This document shows positions 1 to 6,636 of a stretch of 20,930 nucleotides of DNA, piece after piece. Numbering within the stretch: the first letter of the stretch is position 1; the number at the start of each line of letters is the position of its first letter. The DNA is taken from assembly GCA_002789465.1 (NCBI GenBank), contig PFTH01000057.1, forward strand, positions 1 to 20,930. The letters run 5' to 3'. A program made the translations under genes and the position numbers. Under the pieces are notes generated by a model. It was not told where the DNA came from. It saw only the letters and a list, made by a program, of their open reading frames with translations, and did no database searches. Source of the DNA: Candidatus Roizmanbacteria bacterium CG_4_9_14_0_8_um_filter_34_12 (GTDB lineage: Bacteria; Patescibacteriota; Microgenomatia; UBA1406; GWC2-37-13).

Positions 1-463
1 CAAGAACAAGAATTTTTGGATTACCTAAAAGCGCTGCTGCCAAACCAACTCGTTGCTTATAACCACGGGATAAGCTTTCGATTTTTTTGTCAATTACTTC
101 AGATAAATTTACCTGTTTAATAATTAAGTCCATATTATCAGCTTGTTTAATCGTCGTAATAAATTCCAAATATTCCCATACCGTCATTTCTAAATATAGT
201 GGGTTATTTTCAGGCAGATAACCGATATTTTTTAATACTGCAATGCGATTCTCCCATGGATTAATATCATTAATTTTGATTTTACCCGCAGTCGGTGTTA
301 AGTATCCCAATAACAAACGCATGGTTGTGGTTTTGCCTGCTCCATTAACTCCTAGCAGTCCAATAATTTCACCGGTTTTTGCTTGAAAATTAAGACTATC
401 AACAACAATCAGTCCGCCAGCTGGCGGACCAAATTTTTTTGTTAATTCAGTAACAGAAATCAT
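1..463 (-). CDS. ABC transporter ATP-binding protein (GldA/CcmA-like), C-terminus cut by window edge
   Basis: Cytoplasmic ATPase subunit of an ABC transporter that powers export or gliding/drug-efflux-type permeases; the permease partner is probably beyond the left edge. About 154 residues are visible. The Walker A motif GVNGAGKTT follows a typical N-terminal beta strand, a Q-loop region reads GYLPENNPLY, and the ABC signature is LSRGYKQRVG just before the window edge. The GYLPE..PLY pattern is typical of the GldA / multidrug family. The Walker B region lies at or just beyond the edge. An 18-bp perfect palindrome sits in frame between the first two strands and adds about six residues (GPPAGG) that family members lack. 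The ATG at 463 is supported by a TTGAAT-N17-TATAAA promoter ending 8 nt upstream. Exact substrate unknown. Confidence 0.93.
   Translation of the reverse strand, partial: MISVTELTKKFGPPAGGLIVVDSLNFQAKTGEIIGLLGVNGAGKTTTMRLLLGYLTPTAGKIKINDINPWENRIAVLKNIGYLPENNPLYLEMTVWEYLEFITTIKQADNMDLIIKQVNLSEVIDKKIESLSRGYKQRVGLAAALLGNPKILVL
412..429. repeat. 18-bp perfect GC-rich palindrome inserted in a coding region
   Basis: The sequence GTCCGCCAGCTGGCGGAC equals its own reverse complement. It is far more GC-rich than its surroundings and lies inside the ABC ATPase gene, where it is read in frame and encodes a short Pro/Ala/Gly loop. It looks like a mobile or REP-type palindrome rather than native coding sequence (inference). 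Confidence 0.85.
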
Positions 464-471
464 AGAACTAA

Positions 472-500
472 TTTATAGCAAATATCAGTGTTAAATTCAA
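472..500 (-). promoter_or_regulatory. Promoter of the ABC ATPase gene, leaderless type
   Basis: Reading the minus strand, TTGAAT (500-495), a 17-nt spacer and TATAAA (477-472) precede the ATG at 463 by 8 nt. Transcription would start at or within about two bases of the start codon. The -35 lies in the last codon and stop of the sod gene, so the promoter overlaps the 3' end of the upstream gene. Confidence 0.6.
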
Positions 501-1129
501 TCACTATTTTTTTCGCAATCACAGTTTTTAATACAGTTGAAGTTATTCTCGACCACTTGCCAATCAAGATTATCAAGAAAAGCAACTACATAGCCTACGC
601 GATTTACACCATAATCAATAAAATAGGCGTGTTCGTAGGTATCAAGTGCAAGGATTGGTTCTACTCCCCACACTGCGTAGGTATTTTGACTATCTCCAAG
701 ATAATTAAATAATCGATTTTCACGTTTACTCCAACCCGTCCATACCCAACCCCGAGCAGCAATTGCACTGGCTTTTAAATCCTTGACATAAATATCCCAA
801 GATCCAAAATCAGTTTTTATTTGCCTTATTAAATCTCCTTCGGGCTTTCCACCCTTACCACCTAAATGTCCAAAATATATTTCATGATTTACCACTCCAC
901 CCCATGCAAAAGAAAGTTCGACTTTCAGTTCACGAAACTGCGAATATACTTGATTGGCCTTTGCCAAACCATCTCCGTTTACAGTCTGAAGTTTTTCGTT
1001 TATTTCATTGTATTTATTTACATATCCTTGGTAAAGCTTTAAATGCTCCTCAATTGTCCTCTTTGATATTCCTTCCATTTTCATCAAATTTTCTGAAAAT
1101 GTTTTTGCAATTATTTTTGTTGTTTTCAT
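497..1129 (-). CDS. sod: Superoxide dismutase, Fe/Mn family
   Basis: Converts superoxide to hydrogen peroxide and oxygen in the cytoplasm. The 210-residue length is normal. All four metal ligands are visible: His29 (EEHLKLYQGYV), His82 (VVNHEIYF), Asp163 and His167 (LALDTYEHAY). The usual Trp of the DxWEH motif is Tyr here. The N-terminus resembles the subfamily with an (M/P)EGFSD...NHFxLYxGYV start, supporting the ATG at 1129. The C-terminal tail after residue 195 is unusual: asparagine-rich and carrying three cysteines (NCIKNCDC). Metal preference (Fe, Mn or cambialistic) cannot be read with confidence. It is followed closely by the ABC ATPase gene, whose promoter overlaps its 3' end. A superoxide dismutase suggests exposure to oxygen in a probably fermentative host. 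Confidence 0.96.
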   Translation of the reverse strand: MKTTKIIAKTFSENLMKMEGISKRTIEEHLKLYQGYVNKYNEINEKLQTVNGDGLAKANQVYSQFRELKVELSFAWGGVVNHEIYFGHLGGKGGKPEGDLIRQIKTDFGSWDIYVKDLKASAIAARGWVWTGWSKRENRLFNYLGDSQNTYAVWGVEPILALDTYEHAYFIDYGVNRVGYVVAFLDNLDWQVVENNFNCIKNCDCEKNSD

Positions 1130-1396
1130 AAAATTATGCGGTAACTAATAATAAATAACCAAAAACTAAAACAATTGATATTTCCATATTATTATAATAA
1201 AACTGATAATTTAAATCCTATTTTTTACTAATTTTTTTCACCCGTCGTCCTCTCTACACCAAGCATTATTATGCTAAACTACTACTAAAATAGTATTAGT
1301 TATATTAAACACTTTTTACTAAAAGATGTCAAGCGATAATTAAATTTAAGTTTAAATAGGGATGCTGAAGAAATGCTGAAGTTAAATATTAAATTT
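1130..1396. other. Intergenic region between the SEC-C protein gene and sod, with two small hairpins
   Basis: 267 bp of very AT-rich DNA with no convincing gene. It contains a hairpin at 1262-1275 (agcat, loop tatt, atgct) and a second at 1277-1301 (11-bp arms with one mismatch, loop aaa). A TATAAT on the minus strand at about 1197-1192 could be a -10 for sod, which would give it a leader of roughly 60 nt. A short direct repeat of ATGCTGAAG lies at 1362-1381. Confidence 0.5.
1277..1301. repeat. AT-rich inverted repeat (hairpin) upstream of sod
   Basis: Arms AACTACTACTA and TAGTATTAGTT pair at 10 of 11 positions around a 3-nt loop. With the adjacent 1262-1275 hairpin it may end transcription of the SEC-C gene or act as an operator for sod. 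No T-tract of standard length follows on the minus strand, so a terminator role is uncertain. Confidence 0.45.
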
Positions 1397-3685
1397 TCAT
1401 ACAATTTTCCAAAGAATATCAGGAATTAATTTTTGTTTTTGTTTATCTATCGAAGCGATAAAACTTTTTCCAAATGAGGTGATAGCAAATTTCGCGCCAA
1501 CCAAAGGTTTAGATTTTGAGAAAAAATATAACTCTTCTTTGATAATCCCAAACCAGATAAGATATTTAAGCAATGAGGTTTCGAGAAAAATCGATAAAAT
1601 TGTCGTAAACCCTTTTTTCTGTTCATCTTTATCATCAACCAAAATTATTTCTACTATTTCTTTAAGTAAGTCTTCAGCTTTAAAATTACTCAATCTTTTG
1701 ATTTCACTAATCAACAAAAAACTCATATCCTGCAATATTTTTATTGGTTTATTAGAAAAATCTTTGGAAACCCAGCCTTCTCTCTCCTGAAACGCTGGCC
1801 AGTTAGTATTGTAGAACCAAAGATAAAAAATTTCCTCTATTTTTTCTTTTGTATTTTTGAGCAAAAACTGCTCGCCTTTTTTACTAATCAAAAGCTTATC
1901 TTTCTCTCTTTTTATCAAGCCTCCAACCAGAAAGACGATATGCAGAAAGTTTAGTTTTGGCATTTGCCATTGATATTTATATTGATAAGTTGTTTTTTCA
2001 ATTTTTAAGATCTCTGGATCGGGTCTAATTAATTTTTTATTTAACTCCAAAACTTGAGCAAAGGTGATCTCTTTTTTTACTTTGGTTATTGGAACTTTAT
2101 ATTGTTTTATATATTCCAAAAATGTTGTTGCGTCTTTAATCAACTCATTATCATTTATAGGAAAATCAAAATTTAAACCAACCTTAAGAAGTTCATAAAA
2201 AAACTTTTGTCTACTAAAAATCACCTCTATTTTTTTCCTCTTTTCATTTTTTAAACTTTCATTAGTCTTCTTAGCATATTCATAGTTGGGATTTATTGTT
2301 AAACTTTTTTTTATGTATTTATCAGCAAGTTCTGTCTCGCCCAAACCAAAAAGACAACCGCCTATGTTAAGATACCAACGAAAATTGTCAGGCATAGAAT
2401 CGATATGATTTGCCAACTTGGAAAACTCGAAAAGAGCTTTAAGCATCTCTTTCTCCTTCATCAATTTTATTCCCAGATCATATATCTTTGTTAAATTAAT
2501 TTCGCCTATTACAGCCGGTTCAAGCGAAAGATGAAAATTAATTTCCTGATCTGGGTTACCAAGACTCTTTCTTTCCCTTAATATTTCTTCTTTGGGTGTT
2601 TTGCCGCCAAGCTCTTTTTGTTCTGTCAAAATCCATCGTTCAACAAATCTATTAATTTGTTTAGTCCTTTCTTCCTGTGGAAGACCAGTGAATTTTTGAG
2701 CCGAAACTTCGGTTAGGAGTTGGCGAGAAATGGCGTTTTCCCTGGGTCCGATTTCTTTCCTGTTTTTAACTATAGTTGGGTTAGCCTGAATAAATTTCAT
2801 TAAAAGATCAATTAAACTTTTTGCCTCTTCCTCACTCTGACAAGTTTGGATAAATTTTGTTATAAAAGGCCTTATGTCAAAAGCCCTACCTTTTTCTATT
2901 TCCTTTTCTACTTCATCAATATCAAATTCTATCTTTCTTTTTTCTACCTCTTTTTTCAATTTTTCTTTCAACTTTTCGTAAGAAAGATTAACTAATGATC
3001 TGCCATCTTTTTTATCATACAAAATTCTCACCAACTCCAGCTGATTAAGCTGTCCTTTCGGGCTTAAACTTAAATTTCTTTTAAACTCATAAACAACTTC
3101 TTTCGGAAAGGGTTGAAGTGATCCGCCGGTGAAAATCCAAAAGTTTTTATATGGAACAATCCGGGAAAGAAGAACCATTCCAGAGTCTAATCCATATGTG
3201 CCCACTTTCTCAAAAACCAAATATTTTTTATCATTATTAAAATCTTTTATTTCAACCGAATGGCCTAAGTTAATTGTCATTATCTCAAAAAAAGAAAAAA
3301 CTCCTTCTTTAAGCCATCTATTATAAAGCTCTTTCTCCTCAAAAGTAAGATTTGCCTGACTTAAAAAAATCTCAAAAGGCGTATTTTCACCGATCTTATC
3401 ACTGAAGATAATCGCCTCCATCACAGGTCTAATTTCAAGTTCTTCCACTGACTTTCTTCCACCAAAAAACTCATTAAACCGTTTATCAAGAAGATTATTA
3501 AAATCTTTTCGTGCTGTTAACCAATCAACAATTCTTTCAATTAAACCAGATTTAGGCTTATACTCGTGTTCCATCAAAAGATGACATTTCTTGTATTTCT
3601 TATCCGATCCGCAATAGCAAGGATCATTGCGGCCAACCTTTTTTCTTTCGCTGATTTCAATTGATCTTGAAATTGTTAGGCTCAT
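1397..3685 (-). CDS. Large SEC-C motif and TPR protein, function unknown
   Basis: 762 residues from the preferred ATG at 3685; a longer frame reaches 3781 but those 32 residues overlap the upstream gene and look non-native. The N-terminus has a complete SEC-C zinc motif, GRNDPCYCGSDKKYKKCH (Cys23, Cys25, Cys34, His35), the module found at the C-terminus of SecA and in many uncharacterised proteins. A lysine/glutamate-rich helical region follows, then an LGGKTP motif (about residues 359-364) seen in other SEC-C proteins, then a TPR-like segment (about 408-478). Two wHTH-like segments come last: one around VGGLIKREKDKLLISKKGEQF and another ending in FAITSFGKSFI. The gene overlaps the upstream unknown gene by 29 nt, so the two are probably co-expressed. 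No catalytic motif is visible. A scaffold or nucleic-acid-related role is inference. Confidence 0.8.
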   Translation of the reverse strand: MSLTISRSIEISERKKVGRNDPCYCGSDKKYKKCHLLMEHEYKPKSGLIERIVDWLTARKDFNNLLDKRFNEFFGGRKSVEELEIRPVMEAIIFSDKIGENTPFEIFLSQANLTFEEKELYNRWLKEGVFSFFEIMTINLGHSVEIKDFNNDKKYLVFEKVGTYGLDSGMVLLSRIVPYKNFWIFTGGSLQPFPKEVVYEFKRNLSLSPKGQLNQLELVRILYDKKDGRSLVNLSYEKLKEKLKKEVEKRKIEFDIDEVEKEIEKGRAFDIRPFITKFIQTCQSEEEAKSLIDLLMKFIQANPTIVKNRKEIGPRENAISRQLLTEVSAQKFTGLPQEERTKQINRFVERWILTEQKELGGKTPKEEILRERKSLGNPDQEINFHLSLEPAVIGEINLTKIYDLGIKLMKEKEMLKALFEFSKLANHIDSMPDNFRWYLNIGGCLFGLGETELADKYIKKSLTINPNYEYAKKTNESLKNEKRKKIEVIFSRQKFFYELLKVGLNFDFPINDNELIKDATTFLEYIKQYKVPITKVKKEITFAQVLELNKKLIRPDPEILKIEKTTYQYKYQWQMPKLNFLHIVFLVGGLIKREKDKLLISKKGEQFLLKNTKEKIEEIFYLWFYNTNWPAFQEREGWVSKDFSNKPIKILQDMSFLLISEIKRLSNFKAEDLLKEIVEIILVDDKDEQKKGFTTILSIFLETSLLKYLIWFGIIKEELYFFSKSKPLVGAKFAITSFGKSFIASIDKQKQKLIPDILWKIV

Positions 3686-4676
3686 AAATTTTTTTAAGCT
3701 CAAAATTTGTAAAAAAAGACTTTCCAAAAGGAGTAAATTTAAGAGAATTAAACGCTGAATAAAGAGGGGTAGGGGTCTCATGATAGTTTTTCAAGATATC
3801 TTTTATATCATCGTTGAAATTTTCTCGAAGACCAAAATATGGCGCAAGTAAAGGCAGATAGCAAGAAAAAGGAACAAGAAAAAAATGACAAAAATCATAC
3901 CAGAATAATCCCCACTGACGAACATGTTTACGATCACCTCGTAATTCTCCCTCCAACTGTGAGGTTAATACGCCGTAGTCTTTGATTGTAAAACGCATCT
4001 CCCTGACAAAACTATCGCTAAGTTTATCGCTTCCATACTCATTCTGACCTCTCAATTGGATTTTTTGCATTGTCTTTTGCCAAAAAATCAACCATTGTTC
4101 AAGCGAAAAAGCTTTTTGAATATCTTTATTTTCCTCTCGCCAACTAAATAGACAATAGACAAAATAATATTCTATGATCTCGTTGAGATTATTATTTTCT
4201 AAAAATTCATCGCATACTTTTTTTGTTAAATATTTTCCTAAGGTTTCTACTTCAATTTTGTACTTACTATCAAACTCATATTGAAATGGTCTTTTCTCTA
4301 AACTATTTTTTAAATCCACAAATAACGGCATTTCGTCAAAAGAAATATAGTCGATATTAATATCAATCTTTACCTTTGGTTTATGGTTTTCTTGATTGTC
4401 TGGTTTCGGCATGGTTAGCTCTGCTTTTGGAATGAATTGTCCTGTCTTTGGCCAATTCTCAACTTCTCTTCTCCAGTCAAGATACATGTAGGGTGATAGA
4501 TTATCTATTTCGCTTTTCAAAAAATACCATCTCCAAAGTATTAAGGGTAAATATTCTTTCGCTCGAAGAATTTCTTGGGGCGTGGCGTGGGAAAGAAATT
4601 GATTTATCTCTCCTGGAAATAAAATAAGAATCGTTCCAATCTCCGTCTCGTCCCACTTTATTTTATCGGTTTTCAT
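3657..4676 (-). CDS. Conserved-looking protein of unknown function, coupled to the SEC-C gene
   Basis: 339 residues from the ATG at 4676, which lies 11 nt after the glycosyltransferase stop; an in-frame TTG at 4700 would overlap that gene. I do not recognise a family. The protein is soluble and rich in aromatic residues (many Trp, Tyr, Phe), with a proline/lysine-rich linker around residues 87-105. Its C-terminus (CYLPLLAPYFGL, then LKFTPFGKSFF) matches the end of the neighbouring SEC-C protein (LLKYLIWFGII, then FAITSFGKSFI) in order and spacing, so the two may share a winged-helix-like terminal domain. The 29-nt overlap with the SEC-C gene supports translational coupling and a joint role. 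Confidence 0.75.
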   Translation of the reverse strand: MKTDKIKWDETEIGTILILFPGEINQFLSHATPQEILRAKEYLPLILWRWYFLKSEIDNLSPYMYLDWRREVENWPKTGQFIPKAELTMPKPDNQENHKPKVKIDINIDYISFDEMPLFVDLKNSLEKRPFQYEFDSKYKIEVETLGKYLTKKVCDEFLENNNLNEIIEYYFVYCLFSWREENKDIQKAFSLEQWLIFWQKTMQKIQLRGQNEYGSDKLSDSFVREMRFTIKDYGVLTSQLEGELRGDRKHVRQWGLFWYDFCHFFLVPFSCYLPLLAPYFGLRENFNDDIKDILKNYHETPTPLYSAFNSLKFTPFGKSFFTNFELKKIYEPNNFKIN

Positions 4677-4687
4677 ATTAATTCTTT

Positions 4688-5437
4688 TTATTTTATCCAA
4701 CTTTCTTCATCTTGACAAGAAGAAGTAATATAAGGTTTTTTATTAAATGTATATTTCTTTTTCCCAAAGAAAAGATAAAGTCTTATTAGATTGATCAATC
4801 CAATTGAAAAAATATCTGATAACTTTTTTTTATGATATTTTAAGTCTGTATTCCATCCCCATTTCCAGTGTGTATTAATACCAGAATGTGGTACCCAAAA
4901 AACTTTCTTTTTATGATTAAACATAAATAAATTAATTTTGGATTCGAGTTGCCATCCTTTGCTGAATTTTTCTAGTAGTTTTTGTAAATATTCTTTTTTT
5001 ACAATTCGTTCACCGGTAGATAAAACGTCTCCGCGAGTGATTTTTATAAATAGCGGGGCTTTGATCCTTCGTAAAATAAGCATATCAATATCGGACGGTT
5101 GTTCAATAACCTTTATGGCATTGTCAATTTCAATATGGTTAAGATTACGAAGATCCGCATCAAGTAACAAAATAAAGTTATTTTGTGCATACTTTAATCC
5201 TTCTAAAATAGCTCCTGACTTGCCAGCGTTTTTACTTAAACGAATTAACCTAATATTTGGATAGGTTTTTTTTATTTCTTCTGATTGATCTTTATCTGAA
5301 GCATCATCAACACATATAATTTCTGATATTTTTTGTGCTTTAATAATTTCATCAAGAACAATAAACAAACGTCCTTCTTCATTCCAGAAAGGAATAATAC
5401 AAGATACTTTTAATTTTTGTTTATTTTTATTTTTCAT
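4688..5437 (-). CDS. Glycosyltransferase family 2
   Basis: Transfers a sugar from a nucleotide-sugar or polyprenyl-linked donor, probably to a cell-surface glycan or lipid. 249 residues from the ATG at 5437. The GT-A fold is clear: KVSCIIPFWNEEGRL at the N-terminus, CVDDASDKDQSEEI for the nucleotide-binding strand, KNAGKSGAILEGLKYA, and the DxD-type motif LLLDADL (Asp93, Asp95). No membrane segment is obvious, although the C-terminus has an amphipathic stretch (IGLINLIRLYLFFGKKK) that may touch the membrane. It starts 11 nt after the trmD stop. An upstream in-frame ATG at 5509 lies inside trmD and is not favoured. A TAAAAT hexamer ends 8 nt before the ATG, so it may also have its own leaderless promoter. 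Acceptor unknown. Confidence 0.9.
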   Translation of the reverse strand: MKNKNKQKLKVSCIIPFWNEEGRLFIVLDEIIKAQKISEIICVDDASDKDQSEEIKKTYPNIRLIRLSKNAGKSGAILEGLKYAQNNFILLLDADLRNLNHIEIDNAIKVIEQPSDIDMLILRRIKAPLFIKITRGDVLSTGERIVKKEYLQKLLEKFSKGWQLESKINLFMFNHKKKVFWVPHSGINTHWKWGWNTDLKYHKKKLSDIFSIGLINLIRLYLFFGKKKYTFNKKPYITSSCQDEESWIK

Positions 5438-5445
5438 GTGTTCTA

Positions 5446-5451
5446 ATTTTA
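5446..5451 (-). promoter_or_regulatory. Possible -10 element for the glycosyltransferase gene
   Basis: TAAAAT on the minus strand, partly in the trmD stop codon, with 8 nt to the ATG at 5437. This matches the spacing seen at other promoters in the window. No Shine-Dalgarno sequence is visible for this gene. Confidence 0.4.
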
Positions 5452-6207
5452 TTCCAACAAATCCGGTCGCTTTGTAAGTGTTTGTAGAAAGGCTTGTTTT
5501 ATGCGCCATTGGCGGATTTTTTTTGGATCTCCTGACTTCAAAACAAGAGGAACGGTCTTATTATTAAATTTATCTGGTCGAGTATAGTGCGGATATTCAA
5601 GTAACTTTACTGTTTTTCGTTTTTTCAAAACTAAGTTTTCTAATGTTATATTTTTCTCTACTACTTTATTTAATTCATCAATTGAAACATCAAAAAAACT
5701 TTCTTCGCAAGTTGCATCATTTTTTTTTAATACCCCGGGAAGTAAACGAACTACAGAATCAATAATTGCCACAGCGGTAATTTCGCCACCGGTCATCACA
5801 AAATCACCTAATGAAACCTCTTCATCAATATAATCCAACACCCGCTCATCTACCCCCTCATAATGCCCGGCAATAATTATTAGATGGTTTAGTTTTGAAA
5901 ACTCAATCGCTATATTTTGATTAAATTGTTTTCCTTTGGCTGATGTTAATATGGTTTTTACTTTTAACTTTTTACTTTTAACTTTTAACTTGTTGAGAGC
6001 CGCCCAAATGACATCGGCTCTCAACACCATCCCGGCTCCTCCACCATATGGCCGATCATCCACGGTTCCATATGAATCAATTGCGAAATCCCGTAAATTT
6101 ACCACATTAATTTCTACTATTCCTTTTTCTTGCGCCCGTTTAATAATACTTTCATTTAAAAAACCCTCAATCATTTTTGGGAAAAGCGTCACAATAGAGA
6201 TTTTCAT
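5449..6207 (-). CDS. trmD: tRNA (guanine-N1)-methyltransferase
   Basis: Methylates G37 of tRNAs reading CNN codons, using S-adenosylmethionine; the modification prevents +1 frameshifting. The SPOUT family signatures are present: VDDRPYGGGAGM (residues 49-60), AGHYEGVDERV (113-123), the knot segment SLGDFVMTGGE (132-142) and LEYPHYTRP near the C-terminus. The protein is 252 residues. Two departures from the usual sequence stand out. A lysine-rich LKVKSKKLKVK stretch is encoded by a DNA microsatellite at 5955-5991. About 25-30 extra residues also lie between the ESF motif and LLEYPHYTRP, where most bacteria have only a few. The gene heads a minus-strand run and has its own promoter with a TATAAA 8 nt before the ATG. 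Confidence 0.97.
   Translation of the reverse strand: MKISIVTLFPKMIEGFLNESIIKRAQEKGIVEINVVNLRDFAIDSYGTVDDRPYGGGAGMVLRADVIWAALNKLKVKSKKLKVKTILTSAKGKQFNQNIAIEFSKLNHLIIIAGHYEGVDERVLDYIDEEVSLGDFVMTGGEITAVAIIDSVVRLLPGVLKKNDATCEESFFDVSIDELNKVVEKNITLENLVLKKRKTVKLLEYPHYTRPDKFNNKTVPLVLKSGDPKKIRQWRIKQAFLQTLTKRPDLLE
5955..5991. repeat. AT-rich tandem repeat inside trmD
   Basis: Imperfect repeats of the unit CTTTTAACTTTTTA on the plus strand, read from the minus strand as Lys-Val-Lys-rich residues 74-84 of TrmD. The repeat stays in frame. Such microsatellites are usual between genes; here one is tolerated in a surface loop before the strand leading to TSAKGKQFNQ. Confidence 0.7.
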
Positions 6208-6381
6208 ATAGATATTTTATACCACTCTGCTTTGATTTTACAACCTTTGGTGTATACCTACCGTAGCTTTAAATATAATTTGAAACTACTACTATAGTTA
6301 AAATGACTTTCCAAAAATCAAAGCTTCGTTGGGTATTACACCTTTACAATTTGAAAGCGAAGGGGTATACAATATTTACTA
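6208..6381. promoter_or_regulatory. Divergent promoter region of trmD and yidD
   Basis: 174 bp between two divergent starts. For trmD (minus strand): TTGTAA (6243-6238), 16-nt spacer, TATAAA (6221-6216), then 8 nt to the ATG. For yidD (plus strand): TTACAA (6344-6349), 18-nt spacer, TACAAT (6368-6373), then 8 nt to the ATG. Both would give leaderless or near-leaderless transcripts. The region also has an imperfect inverted pair, GGTGTATACC (about 6249-6258) and GGTATTACACC (6332-6342), of unknown meaning. Confidence 0.6.
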
Positions 6382-6618
6382 ATGAAAAAAATTATCTTAG
6401 TTTTAATTCTCTTTTATCAAAAAACCGCTTTCTTTCATAATCAACTTTTTTGTACATTATTTTTAACCGACCAGGTTTGCCGTTTTCACCCTACCTGTTC
6501 ACAATATACTTACCAAGCAGTTGAAAAATATGGAAGTTTAAAAGGGTTGTGGTTAGGTTTTAAACGAATCATCCGCTGTCATCCATGGAACAAAGGTGGT
6601 TTTGACCCGGTTCATTAA
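6382..6618 (+). CDS. yidD: Membrane protein insertion efficiency factor YidD
   Basis: Small membrane-associated protein that assists insertion of membrane proteins by YidC/Sec. The 78-residue length is typical. The family motif pair is intact: VCRFHPTCSQYTYQAVEKYG in the middle and RCHPWNKGGFDPVH at the C-terminus. The N-terminal 20 residues are hydrophobic. yidD usually sits between rnpA and yidC in bacteria; here it stands alone, facing away from trmD, and ends 18 nt before the convergent membrane-protein gene. Confidence 0.96.
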   Translation: MKKIILVLILFYQKTAFFHNQLFCTLFLTDQVCRFHPTCSQYTYQAVEKYGSLKGLWLGFKRIIRCHPWNKGGFDPVH

Positions 6619-6636
6619 CCAATGAAATAATAATTT

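Noticed and set aside
488..1131. Plus-strand frames opposite sod
   Set aside because: They are complementary shadows of the sod gene, which has all metal ligands.
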